A DNA stretch of 64,000 bases from Acidobacteriaceae bacterium (GCA_030041045.1 JASHOQ010000131.1:1-64000), one strand, 5' to 3'; counted from the stretch's first letter, positions 34,888-43,140 are shown. The notes: generated from the letters alone by a model not told the origin. Made by a program: numbers and translations.

Positions 34888-35889
34888 ATGGCTCCCGTCT
34901 CCCAGGCCGCAACCCGCATTCATCTGGCCGCTGCGTCTTCCGTAGAGGTCCGCGAGCACGCGCAAAACCTGCATGCGCCGTCACCCGGCGCCACGGCTAC
35001 GCTGATCCACGACCTGCGCGAGCTGTTCAAGGTAAAGGTTGTGGGCCTGGTGCTGGTTACCGGGTGGGGCGGTTTTTATCTGGGATCGCTGGCCTCGGGA
35101 ATCTCCAGCATGCAGCGCGGCCTTATCGATGCTCTGCTGGGCATTGGCCTGGTTTCGGCCGGAGCCGGGGCGCTGAACGAGGTGCTGGAGCGCAAGACCG
35201 ATGCGCTGATGCGGCGCACGGCGGACCGTCCCCTGGCTTCGGGCCGCATCTCGCTGGGCGTGGGCCTGGCCGCCGGCATGGGCGCGCTCGCGCTGGGCGC
35301 GTGGTGGCTGCTCTTACGCGCCAACCTGCTCACGGCCGCCCTGGCGCTGCTCACGGCGTTCACCTACGTGGCCATCTACACTCCGCTCAAGCGGGTCACC
35401 ACGCTGGCCACGTTCATTGGCGCGTTTCCCGGCGCCATGGGCCCGCTGCTGGGCTGGACCGCCGCGCGTCCGCAGATCGACTGGCAGGCGGTCGCGCTTT
35501 TCGCCATTCTCTTCGTCTGGCAATTCCCTCACTTCATGTCCATCTCCTGGCTCTATCGCGACGACTACGCGCGCGCCGGCATCCGCATGCTGCCCGTGGT
35601 TCAGCCCGATGGATGGTCCACCGTAATCGAAGCGCTGTTTTATGCGGTGCTGATGATTCCCGTGAGCCTGGCGCCGTGGCGGCTGGGCATGGTCGGCGCG
35701 GCCTACGCCGCGATCGCCGTTGCGCTGGGGCTGGTCTACCTTGCGTACACCATCCGTTTTGCGCGCATCCTCAAGGTGCGCTCGGAGACCGAGAGCCGCA
35801 TGCTGGCGCGCGACCTGCTCAAGGTGAGCGTGCTCTATCTTCCGCTGCTGTTCACCGCGCTCATGCTCTGCGCCAACGGAAAGCGCTAG
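34888..35889 (+). CDS. ctaB: Protoheme IX farnesyltransferase (heme O synthase)
   Basis: Adds a farnesyl group to heme B to make heme O for terminal oxidases. The 333-residue UbiA-family membrane protein has the first prenyl-binding motif as GAGALNEVLERKTDALMRRT (equivalent to NxxxDxxxD), followed by ADRPLASGRISL, and the second region ILFVWQFPHFMSISWLYRDD with YARAGIRMLP. These are diagnostic for CtaB/CyoE. Eight to nine membrane helices are apparent. The ATG at 34888 is chosen over an open frame that extends into the decarboxylase end. It is followed after eight bases by a DUF420 gene, so both probably serve cytochrome oxidase assembly. Confidence 0.96.
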   Translation: MAPVSQAATRIHLAAASSVEVREHAQNLHAPSPGATATLIHDLRELFKVKVVGLVLVTGWGGFYLGSLASGISSMQRGLIDALLGIGLVSAGAGALNEVLERKTDALMRRTADRPLASGRISLGVGLAAGMGALALGAWWLLLRANLLTAALALLTAFTYVAIYTPLKRVTTLATFIGAFPGAMGPLLGWTAARPQIDWQAVALFAILFVWQFPHFMSISWLYRDDYARAGIRMLPVVQPDGWSTVIEALFYAVLMIPVSLAPWRLGMVGAAYAAIAVALGLVYLAYTIRFARILKVRSETESRMLARDLLKVSVLYLPLLFTALMLCANGKR

Positions 35890-35897
35890 GCGAGCCG

Positions 35898-36464
35898 ATG
35901 ACCACCGCCGCATCCGTCCCGGCTTCGCGGTCCGGCGCTAAAGACGGATCTCGACGCGCCATTGCCGCCATCCTCCTCATCAGCGCCGCGGCCACGCTAT
36001 TCCTCTTCTGGCTCATCTACATTCATCCCGCTTCGGCCTCGAGCGATGAATTCGCCTTCCTGCCTGCGCTCAACGCCATCTTCAACGGCCTTGCCGCCAC
36101 ATCGCTGCTCGTCGGCTATGCCTTCATTCGCGCGCGCAAAATCCGCCAGCACCGCGCGGCCATGATCACGGCCTTTGTCTTCTCCTCGCTGTTTCTGGTC
36201 AGCTACATCCTGCACCACGCCCTGCACGGAGACATCCGCTATCCCGCGCACGCGGCCCTGCGCCAAGTCTATCTGCCGCTGCTCGCGAGCCACATCGTTC
36301 TTGCCGTGGTGGCGCTGCCGCTGGTGCTGGTCACCTTTTTCTTCTCGCTCTCCGGGCGCATTCCGCAGCACCGCAAAGTGGCGCGCTGGACCTTTCCCCT
36401 GTGGCTCTACGTCTCCGTCACCGGCGTGCTCACCTGGGTGATGCTGCGCCTGGCGCAGGGATGA
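35898..36464 (+). CDS. DUF420 membrane protein (cytochrome oxidase biogenesis)
   Basis: A 188-residue membrane protein starting eight bases after the ctaB stop. It has five hydrophobic segments (IAAILLISAAATLFLFWLIY; ALNAIFNGLAATSLLVGYAF; AAMITAFVFSSLFLVSYILH; LLASHIVLAVVALPLVLVTF; TFPLWLYVSVTGVLTWVML) with conserved histidines in SYILHHALHGD and LASHIV, and RIPQHRKVARW between. This matches DUF420, a family usually encoded with heme-copper oxidase genes (CtaM in Bacillus). Direct coupling with ctaB supports a role in oxidase maturation. Confidence 0.9.
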   Translation: MTTAASVPASRSGAKDGSRRAIAAILLISAAATLFLFWLIYIHPASASSDEFAFLPALNAIFNGLAATSLLVGYAFIRARKIRQHRAAMITAFVFSSLFLVSYILHHALHGDIRYPAHAALRQVYLPLLASHIVLAVVALPLVLVTFFFSLSGRIPQHRKVARWTFPLWLYVSVTGVLTWVMLRLAQG

Positions 36465-36475
36465 GAGCACAGGCC

Positions 36476-36690
36476 TGTCATCCTGAGCGAGGTCGCCGCA
36501 GGCGACCGAGTCGAAGTCACAGATCCGCCGTGGCGGGGACCTGCAGTTGTCTCGAAAGGAATCGGGGTGCCCCATCCATTTCGCGTTTTGTGCGAAATGG
36601 GTGGGAAAGCACGAAACCAACCGCTGTCATCCTGAGCCACCGCGTGCGAAGTGCGAACGAGTCGACGGAACGCGGCTCGAAAATAACTTG
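36476..36690. repeat. Composite repeat region: TGTCATCCTGAGC pair flanking a GGGTGCCCCA palindrome
   Basis: TGTCATCCTGAGC occurs at 36476 and again at 36625, each followed by a short palindromic segment (GGTCGCCGCAGGCGACC; CGCGTGCGAAGTGCG) and CGAGTCGA. Between them lies GGGTGCCCCATCCATTTCGC ... GCGAAATGGGTGGGA, a member of the family also seen at 37046, 41571, 50214 and 50340. This fills the whole gap between the DUF420 gene and the next small gene. Confidence 0.8.
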
Positions 36691-36693
36691 TAA

Positions 36694-36975
36694 ATGCCAA
36701 CGAACGCTCAATTCGGCCCTCCCGCTCCGCAGGACGACGGCACCCGCCAACTCCTCCAGTGGGGCAGCTCGATCGTCGCTGCCGGCGTGGTGGCGGGCGT
36801 GCTTCTTGAAACCGTTTTAGGCGGCTACACGCGCACCGGCGCGCACACCAACGCGGGCTGGTTTGCGCTGATCGTCGTGCTGGGCTGCGTCCCCTTCGGC
36901 GGCATGCTGCTCGCGCTGGGCGTGGCGAAATGGTTGCGCAACCGGCGCATCGCGCAGGGAAGGGAAGAGCGGTGA
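36694..36975 (+). CDS. Small two-helix membrane protein
   Basis: A 93-residue protein with two predicted membrane helices (SSIVAAGVVAGVLLETVLGG and ALIVVLGCVPFGGMLLALGV) and a basic C-terminus (KWLRNRRIAQGREER), placing the C-terminal end in the cytosol by the positive-inside rule. No family is recognised. It follows the heme O synthase and DUF420 genes after a repeat region and could be a small oxidase-related protein, which is inference from position only. The stop is followed at once by an octamer array. Confidence 0.65.
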   Translation: MPTNAQFGPPAPQDDGTRQLLQWGSSIVAAGVVAGVLLETVLGGYTRTGAHTNAGWFALIVVLGCVPFGGMLLALGVAKWLRNRRIAQGREER

Positions 36976-36976
36976 A

Positions 36977-37030
36977 GCGGCGAGTCGGCGAGTCAGCAAG
37001 TCAGCGAGTCAGCAGGTTGGCGGAGCTAGC
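36977..37030. repeat. Octamer array, followed by a GGGTGG-type palindrome
   Basis: Units GGCGAGTC, GGCGAGTC, AGCAAGTC, AGCGAGTC, AGCAGGTT, GGCGGAGC, AGCGGAGTT start two bases after the stop of the small membrane protein gene. Just beyond, 37043-37087 carries GTCCCACCCTTGCCGC ... GCTCGGCAAGGATGGGGCAA, a member of the GGGTGCCCCA/TGGGTGGG family. The htrA stop follows at 37120. Confidence 0.85.
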
Positions 37031-37119
37031 GGAGTTGGTGCTGTCCCACCCTTGCCGCAAAAAAAGCTCGGCAAGGATGGGGCAACGGCAGCGCGCCTTC
37101 CCACGCGCTGCTTCTTCGC

Positions 37120-38697
37120 TTACCCGTTCTGGTTCTGGTCGGGATGAATCACCAGGAAGCTGGTGCCGCCATTCGACCACACCAGCAGCAGAATGTCCTT
37201 GTCTGCCGGCAGCGCGTGGACGGCGTTCACAAAGCTGCTGGCGTCATCCACCGGTTTGCGGTCGACCGAGAGAATCACATTGCCGGGAGCCAGGCCCGCG
37301 TCCTCGGCCGCGCTTCCAGACCGTACGTTCTCGATGACCGCGCCGTGCACCTGGTCAGGAATGTTGAATTGCTGGCGCACGTCCGGCGTGAGGTTGGCGA
37401 CAGCCAGGCCGAGCTTTCCGCCGTCTTCGCGTCCGGAACCTGAGTTCGCCGCGACCTCAGTGCCTTTTTCGTTGTACTCGCCCACCGTGGCGTGCAGCGT
37501 CATTTCCTTGCCGTTGCGGATGATGCCCACTTCAACCGCGGTTCCCGGCGTCATCTCGCTCACCGCAACCTGCAGCGCGCTGCTGTTGGGGATCTCTTTG
37601 CCGTTGAGCGTGCGGATCACGTCTCCGCTCTCCAGGCCGGCGCGGCTGGCCGGCGAATCCGGCGTAACCTGGCTGATCACGGCGCCGGAGGCGTTGGGCA
37701 GATTAAAGAATGTGGCGTTGTCCGGCGTCACGTTGTTGATGCTGATGCCCAGGTATCCGTGGTGCACCGTCCCGGTCTTCATGATCTGGTCGACTGAGGC
37801 ACGCACCATCTGCGAAGGAATGGCAAATCCCGCGCCGGCAAAGGAGCCGCTGTTGGAAATAATGAACGTGTCAATGCCGACGAGCTGGCCATACGCATCC
37901 ACCAGCGGGCCGCCGGAGTTGCCGGGGTTGATGGCCGCATCCGTCTGGATGAAGTCGCCGGGCTTGCGCGGGTCATCCGAGTATGGGTTGGGCCGGTCGA
38001 GGCCGCTCACAATGCCGCGGGTGACGGTGAAGGGGAAGTTGCCGAAGGGATTGCCGAAGGCCAGCACGGTTTCTCCCGGGCGCAGCTGGGCCGAGTCACC
38101 CCAGGCGATGGTAGGCAAGTCGCGGGTGTCGATTTTGATCACGGCCAGATCGTCGAGCTTGTCCACGCCCACTACCTTGGCCGGAAAGACGCGGCGGTCG
38201 TTGAGGGTGACGCGAATCTGCGTGGCGCCATCCACCACGTGGTCGTTGGTCACGATGTAACCGTCGGGCGAGATGATTACGCCGCTGCCGATGCCGTGCT
38301 CAAACTGCGGCTGCGGCTTCATGCCCTGCCCGCCGAAGCCGAAGAAGAACTGGCGGAACTGCGGCGGCAGGTCCTGCGGATTAATGCCGCCGAACCCCTG
38401 GCCCTGACTCTGGCCGTCGCCGCCATCGCCGGTTTCATCCGCGTTGACGCGCGAGGTCACGGCGACATTCACCACCGCCGGCGTTACCCGCGCGGCCACT
38501 GCTTCCACGGCATTGTCGAGAGCCACGAGCGGCGCCACGCTCGACTGGTCCATGGGCGCCGCGGCGGCAACGGCGGCGGCGTGCGCCGAGTTGCGGCCGG
38601 AGAAAAAGGCGAAGGTGAGAACGAGCACCGCGGCTGCGGCCAGTGGCGCCACCACGGACTTCGACTTCGCAATTAAAGAATTAGTTGGTGCGGACAT
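37120..38697 (-). CDS. HtrA/Deg-family periplasmic serine protease
   Basis: A 525-residue Do-like protease/chaperone. An N-terminal membrane anchor or signal (VVAPLAAAAVLVLTFAFFSG) is followed by a trypsin-like domain with His153 (GYIVTNDHVVDG), Asp183 (LDDLAVIKID) and Ser261 (INPGNSGGPLVDAYG). Two PDZ domains follow (GYLGISINNVTPDN ... ASRAGLESGDVIRTLNGKEI; KLGLAVANLTPDVR ... AAEDAGLAPGNVILSVDRKP). A Gly/Gln-rich loop (residues ~88-125) separates the signal and protease. ATG at 38697 has GGAGAAAG six bases upstream. It ends the minus-strand group BlaI-BlaR1-HtrA, 32 bp after the BlaR1-like gene, and may belong to that stress regulon. Confidence 0.94.
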   Translation of the reverse strand: MSAPTNSLIAKSKSVVAPLAAAAVLVLTFAFFSGRNSAHAAAVAAAAPMDQSSVAPLVALDNAVEAVAARVTPAVVNVAVTSRVNADETGDGGDGQSQGQGFGGINPQDLPPQFRQFFFGFGGQGMKPQPQFEHGIGSGVIISPDGYIVTNDHVVDGATQIRVTLNDRRVFPAKVVGVDKLDDLAVIKIDTRDLPTIAWGDSAQLRPGETVLAFGNPFGNFPFTVTRGIVSGLDRPNPYSDDPRKPGDFIQTDAAINPGNSGGPLVDAYGQLVGIDTFIISNSGSFAGAGFAIPSQMVRASVDQIMKTGTVHHGYLGISINNVTPDNATFFNLPNASGAVISQVTPDSPASRAGLESGDVIRTLNGKEIPNSSALQVAVSEMTPGTAVEVGIIRNGKEMTLHATVGEYNEKGTEVAANSGSGREDGGKLGLAVANLTPDVRQQFNIPDQVHGAVIENVRSGSAAEDAGLAPGNVILSVDRKPVDDASSFVNAVHALPADKDILLLVWSNGGTSFLVIHPDQNQNG

Positions 38698-38729
38698 GAG
38701 CTTTCTCCATTCGGGTTGAAGGTTGAGGT

Positions 38730-40436
38730 TTAGAGTCGGATGACCAGCCAGCCGCTGGAGAGCGGCACAACTGCCTGCCGGTGCAAGACGGAATTGAAAA
38801 CTGGATTCGGCCGCGTCGAATTGGCGCCGGCGGCCTGCGCCTTCGCGCCACGCGCGGGAACAGCGTTCGCGGGATAAACGCGCAAAATCAACTGCGTCAC
38901 CGTGATTTGCCGTGCATTGCTTTTGCCCGGCTGCGCGAGCGCCGCGGCAGCGGAATCCGCGCCGAAATCCGCCGTCGTGCCCGCGCCCGCTGCCGGGACT
39001 TCCACCTGCTCCCAGGTGGTGAGCACGATCCACTGCTGCGGCAGCGCGCTTGCCTGCGCCAAGCCTGTTCTTGCGGCGTCCGTCGTCTCGGCCTCTCTCA
39101 TTTCGGCTTTCGTCAATGGCGGCCGCAACCCGTTCGAGGCCGGCCCGGTCGAAGCAAGTCCCCATCGATTCGCCTTGAGGATTGCCGTTGCGCCCGCGAA
39201 GGCCTCGGATGTGACTGCGCCGTTTCTGGCCGCGCTGCTTGGCATTATCCGCTGCGGCGCGGCGGGCATAATCGCCATTGCATTCACGGCGCGGAAGGCC
39301 TGCGCGCTGCGCCCGTCAAATCGGCCGAGATCCTCGGGCGAATTCGTTGCTGGTAAGAGCTGCGCCGCTTGCGCCCCCGCTGCCGGCGCGCTCACAAAAG
39401 CAACCACCTGCGGCGAGCGCGCCAGCTCCACGGCGCCCACGAGCAGCCCGCAGCCAACCACGCCCACAAGCGCCCGCGATCCGAGCGGACTCAACACGCT
39501 TCTCCGCCGCAGGATGCTGTGCACGCGCCGGACGAGCTCCGAACGGCACTCGAAGGCGCCCAGCGAAAGCGCGGCGGCTGCGCGGCGCGCGAGGCTTTGT
39601 TCGAGACGGCGCTCGGCCATGCTGGCCAGGCAGGCGGCATAGGCTCGCGGCGCGCACGTCACGCGCACCACGGCTTCGTCGCAGGCCATCTCGCGTTCGC
39701 GGCACAGGCGATGCTCGATCCACGCCAGCGCCGGATTCAAAGGGAAGAGAACCAAGGCAAGTTTCTGCAGCAAATTGGTCCAGTCGTCGCGCCGGCGCAG
39801 ATGCTCGCATTCATGCAGAACCACCTGCTCCAGCTCGCCCGGCGTGAGCCGCGTATAGAGCCAGTCGGGAATGAGAATGCGCGGCCAAAAGAAACCGATG
39901 ACGCTGGGCCGGTCCAGCTCGGCGGTGACGCACACGGCAACTCGCCTGCGCCCGCTTGCGCCAGCCGTGGAAATTCCATCGACCGGGCTTGCGCTTTTCC
40001 ATAGCTTGCGCAGCCGCAGCGTGTGCAGGGCAAGATCGACCGCGCGCGCGAGTGCAAAGACAAGCCACAACGCCGCAATCGCCAGCGCCCAGCGCACGTC
40101 GAATTCAACTTGAAACCATGGGTGAGCTGGCAGGCCGCTCGGGTTGATTGGGCTCTCCGTTCCCTGAGCAGCGGCGAGATGGAAGAACAGCGGCAGCGCC
40201 TGCAACCCCAGCAGCACCACAAACCCGCCGGCCCAAAGGCTGAAGCGATGCGCCGCCGAAAGGCGCGGAGCCAGGCGCAGGCAAATGGCCAATCCCAGCG
40301 CCACCACTGCTCCTTGCCACAGCGCGGCAATCGCAACCGGCGCCGCTGCATGCGCGAAGCGGACAAACGCGGCGGCGAGTTCGTAACCGGCGGACTGCGC
40401 CAGGGGAAAAAAGCCGGCAATGGCAGCAAGATGCAT
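38730..40436 (-). CDS. BlaR1-like M56 family membrane metallopeptidase
   Basis: A 568-residue protein. The N-terminal part has several membrane helices (VAIAALWQGAVVALGLAICL; SLWAGGFVVLLGLQALPLFF; ALAIAALWLVFALARAVDL). The M56 zinc-protease motif HECEH is at about residue 208 (EQVVLHECEHLRRRDDW), with MACDEAVVRV downstream. After a last helix (ALVGVVGCGLLVGAVEL) comes a ~240-residue extracytoplasmic part of low complexity. It has no penicillin-binding sensor domain, so this is a BlaR1-type signal protease with an unknown input. ATG at 40436 lies four bases after the stop of the BlaI-like gene, confirming an operon. Confidence 0.92.
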   Translation of the reverse strand: MHLAAIAGFFPLAQSAGYELAAAFVRFAHAAAPVAIAALWQGAVVALGLAICLRLAPRLSAAHRFSLWAGGFVVLLGLQALPLFFHLAAAQGTESPINPSGLPAHPWFQVEFDVRWALAIAALWLVFALARAVDLALHTLRLRKLWKSASPVDGISTAGASGRRRVAVCVTAELDRPSVIGFFWPRILIPDWLYTRLTPGELEQVVLHECEHLRRRDDWTNLLQKLALVLFPLNPALAWIEHRLCREREMACDEAVVRVTCAPRAYAACLASMAERRLEQSLARRAAAALSLGAFECRSELVRRVHSILRRRSVLSPLGSRALVGVVGCGLLVGAVELARSPQVVAFVSAPAAGAQAAQLLPATNSPEDLGRFDGRSAQAFRAVNAMAIMPAAPQRIMPSSAARNGAVTSEAFAGATAILKANRWGLASTGPASNGLRPPLTKAEMREAETTDAARTGLAQASALPQQWIVLTTWEQVEVPAAGAGTTADFGADSAAAALAQPGKSNARQITVTQLILRVYPANAVPARGAKAQAAGANSTRPNPVFNSVLHRQAVVPLSSGWLVIRL

Positions 40437-40440
40437 CGGC

Positions 40441-40881
40441 TTATGCCCCTTTCTTCCCCGGCGTTGACGCGCTCTCCGCCCGCATTGCCGCATCGGCCGC
40501 GTCGGGTGCCGCGCTGCGAATGAGTTCCTTCAGCCGCTGCAGCTCTTCGGCGGAGATCTCCTGATCGCCCAGCAGCGAGAGCAGCAGCCGCTCGCGCGAG
40601 TTGCCGAAGAAACGATTCAGCACGTGGCGCACCTCGCTGCGGCTGGCCTCGTGCTCCAGCACGCAGGGCCGGTACACAAACGCCCGGCCCTCCTGCCTGT
40701 GTTCGACGTATCCCTTTTGCTCGAGGATGCGAATGGTGGTGAGCACGGAGTTGTAGGCCAGGGTTTCGCCTTCAGGCATGGCCGCCACCAGGTCGGTCAC
40801 CGCCGACTCGCCGCGCCGCCAGAGAATTTTCATCAGCCTCAGCTCGGCTTCAGTGAGCGTGTTGGATTTCTTCGGGGGCAT
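40441..40881 (-). CDS. BlaI/MecI-family transcriptional repressor
   Basis: A 146-residue winged-helix repressor. The DNA-binding domain is EAELRLMKILWRRGESAVTD ... LAYNSVLTTIRILEQKGYVE followed by the wing HRQEGRAFVYRPCV. The dimerisation part, VRHVLNRFFGNSRERLLLSL, is the region BlaR1-type proteases act on in relatives. It is the first gene of an operon with a BlaR1-like protease. No beta-lactamase is in the window, so the regulated output is probably the operon itself and perhaps htrA. A perfect palindrome lies 64 bp upstream. Confidence 0.95.
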   Translation of the reverse strand: MPPKKSNTLTEAELRLMKILWRRGESAVTDLVAAMPEGETLAYNSVLTTIRILEQKGYVEHRQEGRAFVYRPCVLEHEASRSEVRHVLNRFFGNSRERLLLSLLGDQEISAEELQRLKELIRSAAPDAADAAMRAESASTPGKKGA

Positions 40882-40944
40882 CCTGCTGATTCCATAGAGG
40901 GGATCCGGTTTCCGGCGCTACTCTCACACCAGTATAGACGCATC

Positions 40945-40960
40945 AACTAATGGATTAGTT
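40945..40960. promoter_or_regulatory. Palindromic operator candidate for the BlaI-like repressor
   Basis: AACTAATGGATTAGTT is a perfect 16-bp palindrome with 7-bp arms in the gap between the blaI-like gene and ssb. Its ACTA...TAGT core resembles operators of BlaI/MecI repressors. It is 64 bases from the blaI start codon and 95 bases from ssb, so either divergent promoter could be controlled. Confidence 0.6.
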
Positions 40961-41054
40961 CCGTGAATTTCAAAAAATTCTCGCCCCCTTGCGGCGTCGT
41001 CCATGACCCCCTCCACGCGTCTGCTATGCTTTCTCCTTACCGGAGATCACCAAG

Positions 41055-41534
41055 ATGGCCAAGAGCGTGAACAAAGTCATCCTTTTGGGGAATGTGGGCA
41101 AGGACCCCGAGATTCGTTCCACCCCCGGAGGCACCATGGTGGCCAGCTTCAGCCTGGCCACAAGCGACCGGCAAAAAGATACGCAGGGCAACTGGCAGGA
41201 TCGAACCGAATGGCACAATCTCGTCGCCTTCACGCGCCTGGCCGAGATCGTCCGCGACTACGTGAAAAAGGGATCGAAGCTCTACATCGAGGGCAAGATC
41301 CAGACGCGCAGCTGGGACGACAAGGAATCGGGGCAGAAGCGCTACCGCACGGAGATCATCGTGAACGATCTCTCGCTGCTCTCCGGCCGCGATGAAGGCT
41401 CGGGCGGCTACAGCCGCTCAGCGAATCAGTCCTCGGGCCAGGCCGCGGCGTCGAATTTCGACCAGCGCCAGCCCGCCGGAGCCGACGACGTTGCCCAGAG
41501 CGCCGAAATCTCCGACGAAGATATTCCCTTCTGA
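41055..41534 (+). CDS. ssb: Single-stranded DNA-binding protein
   Basis: A 159-residue SSB. The OB fold covers residues 1-105 (KVILLGNVGKDPEIRSTPGG, VASFSLATSDR, EWHNLVAFTRLAEIVRDYVK, YIEGKIQTRSWDDKESGQKR). A Ser/Gly/Gln-rich linker follows and the acidic tip DEDIPF that recruits repair and replication proteins ends the chain. GGAG is nine bases before the ATG. It is divergent from the blaI-like operon; downstream is a repeat region, not a ribosomal protein gene as in many bacteria. Confidence 0.97.
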   Translation: MAKSVNKVILLGNVGKDPEIRSTPGGTMVASFSLATSDRQKDTQGNWQDRTEWHNLVAFTRLAEIVRDYVKKGSKLYIEGKIQTRSWDDKESGQKRYRTEIIVNDLSLLSGRDEGSGGYSRSANQSSGQAAASNFDQRQPAGADDVAQSAEISDEDIPF

Positions 41535-41564
41535 CTGCCACCCCGGTCCACCACAAAAATGGGC

Positions 41565-41771
41565 ACGAAAATGGGTGCCCCATCCAAGCTCTGCTTGGGT
41601 GGGGAAGAATCAATTTGGGTGCCCCAGGCTCGGCGCGCTTTTGTTTTTGCGCCTACTGCGGCTTCACAGTTGCTGTATCCCGAAGCCGCAGATGCTAAGT
41701 GGCTTTTTCACCAAGAAAAAGCCACCTTCCGCAACTGTGAAATATGGCTACATGTACTGTGGAACCGCTCT
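41565..41771. repeat. GGGTGCCCCA repeats followed by the 108-bp hairpin element, copy B
   Basis: From 41571 two GGGTGCCCCA-type units stand in tandem (GGGTGCCCCATCCAAGCTCT ... GCTTGGGTGGGGA, then GGGTGCCCCAGGCTCGG). Copy B of the 108-bp element occupies 41664-41771 in the same orientation as copy A at 2211, with only about three differences, one of them in the loop of the inner hairpin. Both lie in gaps downstream of genes. The 41535-41825 gap holds no gene. Confidence 0.85.
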
Positions 41772-41825
41772 AGCCTGGGAACGCAAGATGGATTCCCTTC
41801 ACGACCCTTACTGAAATCGTGGCCA

Positions 41826-43112
41826 TCACCGCGCCAGCGCCTGCATCGCCACTGCGCCCAGCAGCGCCACGGCAAGCGCCACGGGCATGGCGATCGCGCC
41901 CACCTTCAAAAAATCCGCGTAGCCTACGTGCAGCTTTTCTTTGCGGAGCGCAATCAGCCAGAGTATCGTCGCAAGCGATCCGCTCACGGAGAGATTCGGC
42001 CCCAGGTCGACGCCGATCAGCACCGCTGAGGCCATCAACCCATGCGTCACCGGGCGCGAGGCGTGCGCGTTTTTGAGCGCTTCGCCGGCCATCAATCCCA
42101 GGGGCAGGTTGTTGATCAGGTTGTTGGCCACGCCCACGGCAAAGCCTGCGGCCAGAGCGGCTGGAACGGCCGCCAGCCGCTCCGCCAAGGCGAGCGCGTG
42201 CTCTGCCCACGCGAGCGCGCCGATGCTTTCGACCGCATCCACAAGGACGAACAGCCCGGCCACCAGCGCGATGGTGCTCCAGCTGATCTCGCGCGCCAAA
42301 CGCAGAGGGCCGGTGCGCGTTTTGATGGAGAGAACCGCCGTGACACCGAGCGCGGCCAGGCATGTGGGCAGACCCAGATTGCGATTCAGCGAGGAAACGG
42401 TCAGCAGCACAGCGCCGGCGAGCACCAGGCCGGCGAGCACCAGTTTCCCGTCCGCTGTGAGCGGCGCATCGAGATGGTCTTCCGTCCGTCCGTCCAAGTC
42501 CTTGCGAAAGAGGAGACGCAGGACTGCGTAGGTGGCGACAATGGAGAGCAACGAGGGAATGCCGAACCAGGCCAGCCATCTGCCCAATGGGGGTATGCCG
42601 AGCCGGAAGACCACCAGGTTGGCGGGATTAGAGATGGGCAGCACAAACGAGGCCGCGTTGGCGATGAAGGCGCAGGCGAAGAGATACGGGAGCGGCGGCA
42701 CTTTGGCTTTGCGGATGGCCGCGAGAATGGCCGGCGTGAGCACCACCGCTGTGGCATCGTTCGAAAGAAAAATCGTTACCAGCGTGCCCAGCCCGTAAAC
42801 CAGCGCAAACAGGCGCGCGGCCGATCCGTGCGCCAGTTCAATGGCTTCAGAAGAGAGCCAGTCGAAGACGCCGTACTCGCGCGCCAGCTCGGAGAGCAGC
42901 ATCATGCCGGCGAGAAAAAGATAGACGTCCGTGCCTTCGCCCACCGCGCGCCCGGCGAGCCGCAGCGGCGCCAGCCGGAGAGCGAGAATCAGGAATACGC
43001 CGCCGCCGATCCAGTAGACCTCCGCAAGGCCGCGCGGGCGCACCAGCATGAGAACGATGCTGACGGCGGCGATCAAAAGGAGGGCGATGTGGGGAAGGGC
43101 GGCAGACGGCAT
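41826..43112 (-). CDS. ArsB/NhaD-type permease (ion transporter superfamily)
   Basis: A 428-residue membrane transporter with 10-12 hydrophobic segments. The two re-entrant motifs of the ArsB/SLC13-like fold are clear: TIFLSNDATAVVLTPAILAA in the first half and ANNLINNLPLGLMAGEAL in the second, with FVLPISNPANLVVF and GVDLGPNLSVSGSLATILWL between and after. These match arsenite efflux pumps of the ArsB type. No arsR, arsC or arsA gene is next to it, so arsenite as the substrate is likely but unproven. It is divergent from fdhD with only 28 bases between the start codons, so their promoters must overlap each other or the coding regions. Confidence 0.88.
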   Translation of the reverse strand: MPSAALPHIALLLIAAVSIVLMLVRPRGLAEVYWIGGGVFLILALRLAPLRLAGRAVGEGTDVYLFLAGMMLLSELAREYGVFDWLSSEAIELAHGSAARLFALVYGLGTLVTIFLSNDATAVVLTPAILAAIRKAKVPPLPYLFACAFIANAASFVLPISNPANLVVFRLGIPPLGRWLAWFGIPSLLSIVATYAVLRLLFRKDLDGRTEDHLDAPLTADGKLVLAGLVLAGAVLLTVSSLNRNLGLPTCLAALGVTAVLSIKTRTGPLRLAREISWSTIALVAGLFVLVDAVESIGALAWAEHALALAERLAAVPAALAAGFAVGVANNLINNLPLGLMAGEALKNAHASRPVTHGLMASAVLIGVDLGPNLSVSGSLATILWLIALRKEKLHVGYADFLKVGAIAMPVALAVALLGAVAMQALAR

Positions 43113-43140
43113 CCAGCCTCAGAGTATAGCCTGAGATCGA

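Noticed and set aside
37120-41534. Beta-lactam resistance locus
   Set aside because: The BlaR1-like protein has no penicillin-binding sensor domain and no beta-lactamase or PBP gene is adjacent, so the BlaI/BlaR1 names describe families only.
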